Shown: positions 34,191 to 43,606, numbered from the stretch's first letter. The stretch is 64,000 nucleotides of DNA from Adiantum capillus-veneris (GCA_014529385.2 CM043942.1:6819001-6883000), one strand, 5' to 3'. Program-made: numbers and translations. Notes: a model not told the origin generated them from the sequence alone.

Positions 34191-35204
34191 CAACCCACAA
34201 GCAAAAGAGACTCGCCTGCTCTCTCGCTCTCTACCTGGATGCATGATCATAGAGACAACATCGTCTCTCCCGTGATCCACATGCAATGGGTAACTTGTAC
34301 CACTAATGGCACCTCTCGCAATCACTAGCGAACCCAAATGCATCACAAAATCTCGCTCTTGTAGAAAAATCTGACATCCACAATCTCTAAGGTGACCAAT
34401 CGAGATCAAACTCACTATCAAATATGGTACATAGCGCACATGTCGTAACAAGTAAGATGCACCACTCGGTAATGACAGTCTCACATCTCCTGCACCTGCT
34501 ATCGCATGCACTGATCCATCGGTCAAACATACACTGCCAAGCATCCCGCTAGAATAGCTACAAAACCATTCACGATGCGGCGTGACATGAAACATAGCAT
34601 CTGCGTCTAGCAACCACTGCGAAGGGAGTGCACTATCCACATGTATAGCATCTCGTGCATAGCTCGAGGTAAAAGTGACATCCCCGTCACTAGTATACTT
34701 TGACACTACATCTGCCTCAACTGTCAAAGCAACTGAGTCCATGGCATCACAACATACATCTCTGAGACTGCCATGTCTCCTACGATGTCGCATACGACGA
34801 AAACAGCGCCGTCTAACGTGTCCAAAATGACCACAATACCAACATAACACCTGTCCGCGTACTCGTGAATGTACATGTCTCACACAAGTCCTTGATGACT
34901 CAGATCTATCATACATATCATGTAATCTGCGCCAAAGTGCTCTCGAAGTAGTCTCATACATAACAAGAGCATATACAGATTCCGCAAGGTGCAAAGAGAG
35001 CGTAGATAGTGCCATCTCCTCTAGCTCCTGCCACTGATCATCAGACATGTTTGAAGGTCTACCTGCATCACCACTCAATGGTCGATGCAACCCTTGCTGT
35101 GTAAGTGCATCAAGCATACAATCTCTCCATGTCGCAAAGTCTGACCCATCAAACATGCGCATCTGTGAGAGGTCACAATCTGATCGATCACCTGTCTCTG
35201 CCAT
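34191..35204 (-). pseudogene. element C gag-protease-like reading frame
   Basis: ATG at 35204 (MAETGDRSDCDLSQMRMFDGSDF). A shortened UBN2 gag is followed almost at once by a zinc knuckle CWYCGHFGHVRRRC with an Arg-rich tail, then a protease-like segment WLLDADAMFHVTPHREWF in which the active-site D-S/T-G-A has become D-A-D-A, so it cannot be catalytic. The frame is open for 338 codons up to the element D insertion, unusual for a decayed element. It may encode a gag that packages its own RNA. Confidence 0.7.
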
Positions 35205-36380
35205 GAGCACAAGTAGCAAGCTAGATAGCAAAAACACCTCACCAAAAACACCTGGAAACTGTCTACAAATATGGCTAGAAACACAATGTAAAGCCTGTGA
35301 GACACACTCCAAAGTAGAGCGCCCGCAATGTCAATACAAGCCTCGCCTGCTCTAGTATCACACTGCAATCTGTGAGCTAATCACCAAGCCCACACTGTGC
35401 GGTATCGATGCATACACACGCACAACTCCCACCTGCAGAGAATACCGCACGTGACCCCTGAGTGCCACCTACAATCACAATCCCGATTCCATCAACTAAT
35501 GCCTGCTCAAGACCATGTGCATATGTGCATCAAACTGCACTCAAATACATGCATAAAACCTCTGCGAATCTGTGTCCACACTGCACATCAACTTTATGCA
35601 TAAGTTGCTCTCCTCGAGACAATGTAACCGGAAACCAAGCTCCCACCTGAGCTCAAATTACATGCACATAAACTATGCACAAAACCGATCACAAATAACT
35701 CCACACACTGACCGACAACGAGGCATCACATGCACAAATCCACATATGGCATACATAAGCCAAATCTATGGCAATGAAGCTCACTCCCACACGAGGAGCT
35801 CTCTCGACACAAAGTCGAAACCTGTATAGCTGTATCCGTAATCAATGCATACATAGCACGTTTGCAACTTGCAGAAGTCCTCTCGCGCATACAAATACAT
35901 CGTCTTGTCAAGCAATCTCGTCACGGATTTGTTTCCCCTTGTCAACAATGACTTCGGGTGTGGGAATGCATGATCCTTGTGGAACCTTAGGAGGATAAGT
36001 TTTCCAATCCTGCAAACCTGCAAAAAGAACGAATGTGTGTGTGTATCTTCCTTGTGCTTATCCTGCAAACAGCACGCTCTGAGCTTGCTTCACATGATCA
36101 TTTCCCTGCGCAATGTCAGTCTGCAGTAGTTCGCAAAATAGCCCCCTCACTTAGCATACATGCTAACTAGAGCATTGCCCTACGCAATTTCACAGCCCTG
36201 ACTTGCAACCTTTGCACTCTAGCTGCAGAAGCCCATGAGTGAAATTCGTGCTCAGTAGAACCGCCACACAGTAGCATACATGCCTGTTTCCAGCTGCAAC
36301 AGCCCGTGAGTGAAATTTGTGCTTCGTAGAACCACCACACAGTAGCATACATGCCTGTTAAAGCATTGCCATGCTCAATG
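35205..36380 (-). other. element C leader, left of element E
   Basis: Non-coding leader of C; continues at 41936-42339 after element E. It contains two similar about 75-bp stretches (around 36230 and 36310, each with cagtagcatacatgcctgtt). No gene recognised. Confidence 0.6.
36376..36380. repeat. left TSD (CAATG) of element E
   Basis: CAATG here and at 41936-41940, directly next to the LTR ends. Confidence 0.93.
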
Positions 36381-36599
36381 TGTTGGGATTAAATCCCAAG
36401 TGGCCTCTTATGCGGATATGGCCGGCCGCCCGCCTAACTCACTTACCTCTAACTCTTTGTATATACTAACATTTTTTTTGTGAATACTAAGGATTTGGGA
36501 GATAACCCTTCTAACATCTCTCTGCGTACTGTACTGTGTAAGCTCACTGTGTGTGTGAGTGAGAGAGAGAGTCGACCCACGCTCCGCTCCGCGACTTCA
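36381..36599 (+). repeat. element E 5' LTR
   Basis: 219 bp, TGTTGGGATTAAATCCC...GCGACTTCA. A TATA-like ttgtatatactaac lies near 36455-36468, so transcription probably starts shortly downstream in the LTR. Confidence 0.95.
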
Positions 36600-36614
36600 A
36601 TTGGTATCAGAGCT
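36600..36614 (+). other. primer binding site of element E
   Basis: ATTGGTATCAGAGCT immediately after the LTR, complementary to initiator Met-tRNA. Confidence 0.88.
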
Positions 36615-37506
36615 TTGGTTCAGTGCGGATTTGCGCAATCGCGCGCGCGCGCACTTTTCCGGCAGATTCTGGATCCGGAGTTCGAAAATTCACACTCGGC
36701 GTTCCGGGAGCGTTTCCAGTAGGTGACCTGGGGTTTTACCCCCCTTTCGAAGCCGTTTATGCCCTCAGAATTTCGTTCTGAGCACTACAGCAGAAGATAG
36801 ATTTCAGCCGCAAAGAAATCCGTCTTGTGTAGATTGGCAAGCAGGAGGTGGTCGACATCAATATCGACATCGACATACATCACTTATTCGTCTTCAGAGC
36901 ATCATCTATAGACCAGGTACACATATATATCATCAGATATATATATTGCAGTCTGCATTGCTACTTCTTGTGCTTGCCAGGTTCCAGGGGAGGTGTGGCC
37001 ATACGACGGCTTGACACCACTGGCATGTATTGCAGATTGATGTACTGTGATTGTGGGTCTGCTAGTTGTGAGTCACGCTAGCAGACAGACCGCCGCAGCG
37101 GTCATAGGACAGTGATTGGTCTATTATAGGATGTATGCTAGTTCTGGGCAGTTTGCTGAGCCATCTGAGAGGGTCGTGTGTGAGGTTTTTTGAAGCCAAG
37201 CACTGGGGGCTGGGTTACCCAGTGTGAGGTGGATTAGGTTGCTGGAGTTCCCCTCTACACGCATCCTCTTCGGCGACTTTTATCCCTTAGGATGTATGAC
37301 TTTGTGTAGACACTGGATTGCATCTTATGCGTCAGGCCGTTGAGGCATTGTTCAGGGTTCAGTCTTGAGACAGATACAGGTTCTGTCATCGCCCAGAGAG
37401 GAGACAGTGTATGCTTACAGGACAGCATATTACAGGGATTTTTTAGATTTGTCATTGGTCAGCTATTTATGATTGTTTCTTGAGCTATCTTTTGGTTCCC
37501 AGAGCT

Positions 37507-37539
37507 CAGTTTACAGGGGAGACTCTGTCAAAAATTTTC
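37507..37539 (+). promoter_or_regulatory. leader motif of element E, first copy
   Basis: CAGTTTACAGGGGAGACTCT, then GTCAAAAATTTTC. The preceding TTTTGGTTCC also matches the corresponding place in gypsy G. Confidence 0.65.
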
Positions 37540-37610
37540 AAAAATACTGACAGTTCCTGAGGAGAGGTGTTCAGCTTGTTGATTATAGCTTGTTTACTGT
37601 GTACAGAGGC

Positions 37611-37654
37611 CAGTTTACAGGGGAAACTCTGCCGGATTTTTCTCAGGAGTAAAC
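37611..37654 (+). promoter_or_regulatory. leader motif of element E, gag-proximal copy with inverted ends
   Basis: GTTTACAGGGGAAACTCTG, then CCGGATTTTT and CAGGAGTAAAC. The ends GTTTAC and GTAAAC can pair, placing the motif in a hairpin 12 nt before the gag ATG. Element D keeps both arms. Confidence 0.65.
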
Positions 37655-37666
37655 AGTTTGGCAGAT

Positions 37667-40600
37667 ATGGCATCTTCTCACAGTGAGACTCTTTACAACA
37701 TAAAGAAGCTGGATGGCACAAACTTTCCATTCTGGAAGAAGCAGATTTGGCAGGTTTTGGTGCAGAAAAAACAAGTGAAGCCACTGAAGCTCAAAGGGGA
37801 GAGACCAGAATTTATGGCTCAAGATGAGTGGGAAGAGCTTGACGAGTTAGCTTGTTCCACAATCATGCTGACACTGGCAGAAAATGTTTACTTCAACGTA
37901 GCAGAAGAGACTACAGCGTATGGCGTATGGCAAAAGCTATGTGATATGTACGAGAAACAAAGTGCTGCTTCTCAGATTTACTGGCTCAAGAAATTGGTGG
38001 ATTTGAAGATGAAGGAAGGGACAGCCATGTCAAATCATCTGAATGAATTTCACTCAATTTTCAGCCAGTTAACAGCACAAGAGATAGTCTTTCCAGATTC
38101 AGTGAAGGCTATGTTTCTCTTAATCACTTTGCCAGACAGTTGGGATACTTTTCGTACAGCGTTAAGTAATTCTGTCGCGCCAGAAGGTCTTACAAGTGCC
38201 AATGTAGAAGGCAGCTTGCTCACAGAGGAAGTGAACAGGAAGAACATTGACAAAGGCAAAGGCAATAGTGCTTTGGTCGTTCGAGGGAGACAACAGTTTA
38301 AAGAGAAGAAGGGTAAGAAGGCACAAAACCGAAGTAAGTCTCGTGATTCGAAGTCAAAGGATGACATAGAATGCTACCATTGTGGCAAGAAGGGTCACAT
38401 GAAGCGAGACTGTACGAAGTGGAAACAAGAAAAAGGCAAAACAAAGAGTTTTGAGCAAGATGAAAAGAAGAGTTCAGTGAAGATTGAAGAGGTGAATGTC
38501 ACAGGATCTGGTTCAGACAGTGATTCTGGTATAGCAGCTGGTGACATCTTCCTTACAAGCAATCTTGATTCTGTTTTCTTGACTGCAGAGGATGGACATG
38601 CTATGAGTGATTGGATTATCGACTCAGGGGCATCTTTACATGTTTCTCCGCACAAAGAGTGGTTTACATCATATGTGGCTACTAAAGACTATGTCAGACT
38701 TGGCAATGAGCAGGTTTGTGACATACTTGGAGTGGGAGATGTGCAGTTGAAGTTTCAGAATGGCTCTTCTTTATGGCTCAAGAATGTCAGACATGTTCCA
38801 GCAATCCGAAAGAGCTTGATTAGTACAGGGAAGTTGGATGATGCGGGTTATGTGACAGTTTTTGGGAACAGCGCTTGGAAGATCTCCAAAGGTTCGATGA
38901 CTGTAGCACATGGCAGCAAGTCAGGAACTCTGTACACTTTACATGTTTCAGAGGTTAAAAACCATGTAATTAATGTGATTGAGCAGCCAAGTGTGTCACT
39001 GTGGCATCGTAGGTTGGGACATATGTCAAAAAGAGGAATGGAAATACTTTCTCATTATGGTTATTTGCCTGGCTTTTCATTTCAAGATTTCGAGTTTTGT
39101 GAGCATTGTGTTTATGGTAAGCAAACACAGGAACCGCACAGATCAAAGAGGAATCGTAGGGACGAACGGTTAGCTCTTGTACACAGTGACCTATGCGGAC
39201 CAATGCCTAGTTTGTCACTAGGGGGAGCAACGTACTTTTGTACATTCATAGATGACTATTCTCGCAAAGTATGGGTTTACTTCTTGAAGCACAAGGATGA
39301 GGTGCTCAAGGTCTTTAAGAAATTCTTGCAGCTGGTGGAGAATCAGAGTGGTCAGAAGCTGAAGTGCTTGAGAACTGACAATGGTGGAGAGTACGTTTCC
39401 AAAGTTTTTCAAGACTTTTGTCAAGAAAAAGGGATTAAGCGGGAACTTACTGCACCATATAATCCTTCACAGAATGGGGTTGCAGAACGTATGAATAGGA
39501 CCATACAAGAGAAGGTCAGAAGCATGTTGTCAAATGCTGAGTTGCCTGATGGATTTTGGGCGGAAGCAGTGGCTACAGCAGTCCATTTGATCAACAGGTC
39601 TCCTAGTAGGGTTCTGGATAAGAGTGCAGTGGCCGAGATGCTATGGACAGGCAAGGCACCTTCGTATAAGCATCTCAGAGTCTTTGGTTGTGAAGCTTAT
39701 AGCCATATTCCTAAGGAGTTCAGAAATAAGTTAGAACCAAAGAGCAAGAAGTGTATATTTCTTGGCTACGGAGAATCGGGTGAGATGGGTTACCGGCTTT
39801 GGGATCCTGAGTCCAGAAAGCTTATTCGTAGCAATGATGTGCATTTCAATGAAGCCAAGTTTCACGCTAAGCCAGAGAAGACAGAGGAGATCAGAAGAGT
39901 TGTCTTCAGGGAAGATGGACCTAGTGCTAGCACATCAAGACAGCATGGTCAGGCTCAGGAACAGCCTATAGTGGCTAGAGAGGCAGAATCAGTTGTGGTG
40001 AGACGTTCTGAGCGTGTCTCCAAACCACCTGATCGTTATGTGCCATCTCTAAATTATGTCATGCTCACAGATTGCGAAGAACCATCTTGTTACAAGGAAG
40101 CATTACAAGTGGTTGACTCGAAAAAATGGCAGTTGGCCATGCAGTCAGAGATGACAGCTCTGCATAAAAACCAGACATGGAAGTTGGTTAAATTACCACA
40201 GGGCAAAAAGGCTCTACCTTGTAAATGGGTTTACAGGTATAAGATCACCGCTCATGATAGTCAGCCAAAGTACAAAGCAAGGCTTGTTGCCAAGGGCTTT
40301 AAGCAAGAACAAGGCATTGACTTTGATGAAGTCTTCTCTCCAGTGGTCAAGATGACTACATTGAGATGCTTTCTTGCATTGGTTGCTATATTGGATTTGG
40401 TGTTGCACCAAATGGATGTCAAGACAGCGTTCTTGCATGGTGATTTAGATGTGGAAATTTACATGCAGCAGCCAGAAGGGTTTGTTGAGAAAGGCATGGA
40501 ACATTTGGTATGCCAGTTGTTAAAGAGTCTTTATGGCTTAAAACAATCACCGAGGGCATGGTACCATAAGTTCCACCAGTTTATGCTTTCTCAAGGCTAC

Positions 40601-41632
40601 AAACGTAGCGAGTTCGATCACTGTCTATATACAAAGAAGGCTAAGGATGGCAGTTGGCTGATCCTTATTTTGTATGTGGATGACATGTTGATTGCTGGCA
40701 AACACTTGGAAGAAATTTCAGCTTTGAAGTCAAAGATGGCAAAATCGTTTGACATGAAAGACATGGGTGAGGCAAGTCATATACTTGGTATGCGCATTGA
40801 GAGAGACAGATCAAAGAAGTTGATTTGGTTATCTCAAACAGAGTATATTGACAAGGTTTTGCAACGTTTCAATATGGAGAAGGGAAAGGCATTGAGTGTT
40901 CCATTGCCACCATATGTGAAACTTAGCAAACAAGATTGTCCTGTGTCTGAGGAAGAAAAGGCTGAAATGGATAAGATTCCATATGCGTCTGCAGTGGGTA
41001 GTTTGATGTATGCAATGATTGCTACACGTCCGGATATTGCATTTGCAGTGGGAGTGGTTAGCAGATATATGTCAAATCCCGGCAAGAAACATTGGGAGGC
41101 AGTGAAAGGTATCATGAGATACTTAAAACATACAAAGAGTATGCGCATATGCTATGGTAGTCAGGATTTGAGTGTCAGAGGATACACTGACTCAGATTAT
41201 GCAGGAGACTTGGATAAGAGGAGATCTACATCAGGCTATGTCTTTACATTGGCTGGAGGTGCCATATCATGGCGATCTCGATTACAAGATTGTGTTACGC
41301 AGTCTACTACAGAAGCTGAGTATGTTGCAGCAAATGAGGCATGCAAAGAAGCTATTTGGCTTGGTAGATTGGTTGCAGACTTGGGAATCAATGCAGATAT
41401 GCCAGAGTTATATTGTGATAGTCAAAGTGCTATACAATTGGCAAAGAATCTAGTGTTCCATTCGAAGACTAAGCATATTGATGTGAAGTATCACTTCATT
41501 AGGGAAGTACTTGAAGACAAGCAGATACAACTGCTGAAGATCCACACCAAGGACAATCCTGTTGATCTACTCACAAAGGGACTTCCAGGAGAGGGCTTTG
41601 TGCATTGTCGTGAGTTATTGGGCATTGGATAG
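37667..41632 (+). CDS. element E gag-pol polyprotein, 1321 aa, intact
   Basis: Start chosen at ATG 37667 (MASSHSETLYNIKKLDGTNF), equivalent to the ATG of element D; the frame extends a few codons upstream without another ATG. Domains: UBN2 gag about 10-200; zinc knuckle CYHCGKKGHMKRDC at 236-249; aspartic protease DSGA at 319-322; integrase HHCC from H447 (WHRRLGHMS...FCEHCVYGK) and catalytic D508, D571, E607 with the classic 35-residue D-E spacing; RT with YVDD at 1003-1006; RNase H from D1175 (YTDSDYAGD), with TEAEYVA and CDSQSAIQLA; stop TAG. One frame without a gag/pol frameshift is normal for plant copia. It makes particles, copies its RNA to cDNA and integrates it. No key residue is missing. 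Confidence 0.97.
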   Translation: MASSHSETLYNIKKLDGTNFPFWKKQIWQVLVQKKQVKPLKLKGERPEFMAQDEWEELDELACSTIMLTLAENVYFNVAEETTAYGVWQKLCDMYEKQSAASQIYWLKKLVDLKMKEGTAMSNHLNEFHSIFSQLTAQEIVFPDSVKAMFLLITLPDSWDTFRTALSNSVAPEGLTSANVEGSLLTEEVNRKNIDKGKGNSALVVRGRQQFKEKKGKKAQNRSKSRDSKSKDDIECYHCGKKGHMKRDCTKWKQEKGKTKSFEQDEKKSSVKIEEVNVTGSGSDSDSGIAAGDIFLTSNLDSVFLTAEDGHAMSDWIIDSGASLHVSPHKEWFTSYVATKDYVRLGNEQVCDILGVGDVQLKFQNGSSLWLKNVRHVPAIRKSLISTGKLDDAGYVTVFGNSAWKISKGSMTVAHGSKSGTLYTLHVSEVKNHVINVIEQPSVSLWHRRLGHMSKRGMEILSHYGYLPGFSFQDFEFCEHCVYGKQTQEPHRSKRNRRDERLALVHSDLCGPMPSLSLGGATYFCTFIDDYSRKVWVYFLKHKDEVLKVFKKFLQLVENQSGQKLKCLRTDNGGEYVSKVFQDFCQEKGIKRELTAPYNPSQNGVAERMNRTIQEKVRSMLSNAELPDGFWAEAVATAVHLINRSPSRVLDKSAVAEMLWTGKAPSYKHLRVFGCEAYSHIPKEFRNKLEPKSKKCIFLGYGESGEMGYRLWDPESRKLIRSNDVHFNEAKFHAKPEKTEEIRRVVFREDGPSASTSRQHGQAQEQPIVAREAESVVVRRSERVSKPPDRYVPSLNYVMLTDCEEPSCYKEALQVVDSKKWQLAMQSEMTALHKNQTWKLVKLPQGKKALPCKWVYRYKITAHDSQPKYKARLVAKGFKQEQGIDFDEVFSPVVKMTTLRCFLALVAILDLVLHQMDVKTAFLHGDLDVEIYMQQPEGFVEKGMEHLVCQLLKSLYGLKQSPRAWYHKFHQFMLSQGYKRSEFDHCLYTKKAKDGSWLILILYVDDMLIAGKHLEEISALKSKMAKSFDMKDMGEASHILGMRIERDRSKKLIWLSQTEYIDKVLQRFNMEKGKALSVPLPPYVKLSKQDCPVSEEEKAEMDKIPYASAVGSLMYAMIATRPDIAFAVGVVSRYMSNPGKKHWEAVKGIMRYLKHTKSMRICYGSQDLSVRGYTDSDYAGDLDKRRSTSGYVFTLAGGAISWRSRLQDCVTQSTTEAEYVAANEACKEAIWLGRLVADLGINADMPELYCDSQSAIQLAKNLVFHSKTKHIDVKYHFIREVLEDKQIQLLKIHTKDNPVDLLTKGLPGEGFVHCRELLGIG

Positions 41633-41691
41633 ATGGCAGCCATGTAAATCTTTGTACATTTATGTTCATAGATTTACAGTTACTTAAAGTG

Positions 41692-41739
41692 CCACATTGG
41701 ACTTTAAGTGGGAGGTTGTTGGGATTAAAGCCCAAGTGG
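41692..41739 (+). other. polypurine tract of element E inside an inverted repeat
   Basis: Arms ccacattggactttaa (41692-41707) and ttaaagcccaagtgg (41725-41739) pair with one mismatch and one bulged base around AAGTGGGAGGTTGTTGGG. The LTR begins at 41717. Confidence 0.8.
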
Positions 41740-41935
41740 CCTCTTATGCGGATATGGCCGGCCGCCCGCCTAACTCACTTACCTCTAACTCTTTGTATAT
41801 ACTAACATTTTTTTTGTGAATACTAAGGATTTGGGAGATAACCCTTCTAACATCTCTCTGCGTACTGTACTGTGTAAGCTCACTGTGTGTGTGAGTGAGA
41901 GAGAGAGTCGACCCACGCTCCGCTCCGCGACTTCA
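41717..41935 (+). repeat. element E 3' LTR
   Basis: 219 bp, one substitution against the 5' LTR; followed by TSD CAATG. Confidence 0.95.
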
Positions 41936-41940
41936 CAATG

Positions 41941-42339
41941 TCCACTACAACAGCTCAAGGCACACTCAAGCAGCCCGTTATGTAGCCTTGTAGCGCATTG
42001 GAGAGAGTGTATGCAGCCCGCCTGTCTTGCTTGCTAGCTGGCCGCTGTTGCTGGCCTCCTGAGAACCACTACTGAGGTTACCCACACCTGGATTCCCATA
42101 CACCCATATGCGGCACCTGTGGGCTGCCTGTTGGTCACCGCCTTGGGCTGAGCAGGTTGCCGGGTTGTCCAGAGGATGAAGGCATAGTACCTTAGCCTTG
42201 CAAGCTCTTCTCACACAAGAGCACCGCCTTACTCTTGCACTCAGATCTGCAGCAAATCAGCAAGCTCATGAGCTCACAAGCTCCATAGCTCGCATCACCA
42301 TAGCCCAAGCTCCGACGCCACTCCTGCTCTGATACCAAT
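41941..42339 (-). other. element C leader, PBS side
   Basis: Continuation of C's leader to the 5' LTR. The minus strand at 42325-42339 reads ATTGGTATCAGAGCA, a Met-tRNA primer site. No gene. Confidence 0.7.
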
Positions 42340-42535
42340 TGAAGGGGATCGGGGAGCACCCAGACGAAGAGTGTGTGAGAGAGAGAGAATGACACACACA
42401 CACACGATGTGGGTCGGGAAACTTTGAAGTGGTAGCTCCCCCTATACAATATACTCACTATAAATATAGGGTAACAGTGGGCGGGCGTCCATGACCTGGG
42501 CGACCGGTCAAGGCACATAGGCCTTAACCCCAACA
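42340..42535 (-). repeat. element C 5' LTR
   Basis: 196 bp partner of 27742-27936, followed by TSD CTAGT. Confidence 0.93.
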
Positions 42536-42540
42536 CTAGT

Positions 42541-42578
42541 GTGTTCACACACATCGCAACCACATGTATATGGTAACA
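42541..42578 (-). repeat. copia B 5' LTR, outer 38 bp
   Basis: gtgttcacacacatcgcaac... to GGTAACA continues the LTR interrupted at 27741; two differences from 22776-22813. TSD ACCCC follows. Confidence 0.92.
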
Positions 42579-42788
42579 ACCCCCGCATTCCATGTGTATT
42601 CATTATAAGTCCAAAAGCATATTTTCAATTGTAACTCAGTCTCATAGGTCACGCATCCCTATTTGCTCGAGGGACTTGCCTCCTCCTTGGGCACAATTTC
42701 TTCATGAGAGATCTCCTTATTTTTCTTATTCTTTTCCCCATATGCCTTGCGACGCATATTTTGTTGCTTAATAGTGCGATCTTCACAT

Positions 42789-43606
42789 TCAACATTTTGT
42801 ATCCCTCAAATAGATCGAACTATTATCAAGGATAATCTTTCGCTTGGTCTCATCCGGCATGGTGCATACAATTGGCCGTTCTCCCGAGCGAGGAGCTCCT
42901 TGCTTCCCCACTCTATGTGCTCCATAGACCATAACTCCGGACATGCCAAAGTAGGTTTTGAAGAAATCTTCAATAACAATGGCAAGAGAAGGAGATGTCT
43001 CTAACTTCTCTTCGGGAATTTCACGAATAACAATGTTCTTGGAACGTCGCTCCTGTTCCTTAAACTCCTCCACATCCACATTCTCAACATTCTTTGTTTG
43101 AGCCATATCTTGCATGAGTGAGGAATTAAAAACCACATTGCTACCACATAGATCAGTCCAAGACTTGTTTGTGCATACATTTTTCATGTCGCATACATCC
43201 CGGCTCATGGTGTCAAATTTCTCCTATTTCAATACATGGTCATGCTCTACTTTGCTCATCCGCTCCTTCAATGCATTCAAGTCCATAAGAGAGCGTTTAC
43301 ATTCCTTGACTTCCTCTTCAAGTTGCATCAAACGTGTTGTTTGCATCTCAAGTGTCCTCTTGAGATTCTCATTTCAACCACAAGTACCCTTAGTGTGCCA
43401 TTTTCCATTGTAAGTGCTCGTAAGTCTTCGCCTTGTTTGTTTGCGGTCTCTTGCAATGATACCAAGTATGCTATGATCATGGTTTCCGATGTCGTTGGTT
43501 GGGTGATTGTGTTGCTATCTCCACACTTAGGAGATCTTGGATCATTTTCCACAATGGTTGTGGACCTTGTTGAACAAGAAGAATCCTTGCGAGTGCCGGA
43601 AGACAT
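42789..43606 (-). pseudogene. LINE F ORF1 (coiled coil plus RRM, L1 ORF1p-like)
   Basis: N-terminal Ser/Thr-rich part (43606 downward), a heptad-rich stretch about 43360-43210 (MQTTRLMQLEEEVKECKRSL; LNALKERMSKVEH), then an RRM-like domain with RRSKNIVIREIPEE, AHRVGKQG and RPIVCTMPDETKRKIIL, the layout of L1 ORF1p, a trimeric RNA chaperone. Frame changes near 43330 and 42790 and a stop (HVLK*EKFD) break it. No CCHC knuckle is seen, unlike the usual angiosperm L1 ORF1. Confidence 0.78.

Larger units (their letters stand above)
36615..37666 (+). other. element E leader
   Basis: A leader of about 1.05 kb without a convincing gene; short ORFs are not conserved in D. It holds the duplicated leader motif (37507-37539, 37611-37654) and a stretch near 37224-37275 that weakly resembles the shared D/G leader block. 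Confidence 0.8.
36381..41935 (+). mobile_element. Ty1/copia element E, full-length and intact
   Basis: 5555 bp, plus strand. 219-bp LTRs with one difference (aaatccc/aaagccc), perfect 5-bp TSD, Met-tRNA PBS, long leader, one uninterrupted gag-pol frame and polypurine tract. All parts for autonomous transposition are visible. Tork/Tnt1-like by motifs. Confidence 0.97.
27742..42535 (-). mobile_element. Element C: short copia-derived LTR element, interrupted by D and E
   Basis: LTRs 27742-27936 and 42340-42535, TSD CTAGT (27737-27741, 42536-42540), Met-tRNA PBS and polypurine tract on the minus strand. After removing D and E with their duplications it is about 3.7 kb. It keeps gag, knuckle and protease-like sequence and one piece resembling the end of RT, but no integrase core or YxDD box. 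It looks like a non-autonomous element that needs pol in trans. Confidence 0.9.
22587..42578 (-). mobile_element. Ty1/copia element B, interrupted in its 5' LTR by element C
   Basis: Minus-strand copia with 227-bp LTRs: 3' LTR 22587-22813; 5' LTR 27553-27741 plus 42541-42578. Without the nested element it is about 5.2 kb. The LTR copies differ at about 7 of 227 positions. One frameshift and four stops break gag-pol. Same family as copy A. Confidence 0.94.

Noticed and set aside
36480-36722. 80-codon plus frame, repeated in part at 41816-42037
   Set aside because: It lies in the two LTRs of element E; the repetition is due to the LTR pair.
28660-42535. Reading the whole 27.7-42.5 kb block as one large tandem copia array
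   Set aside because: LTR ends, TSDs and strand show three separate insertions (C, D, E), with D and E inside C.
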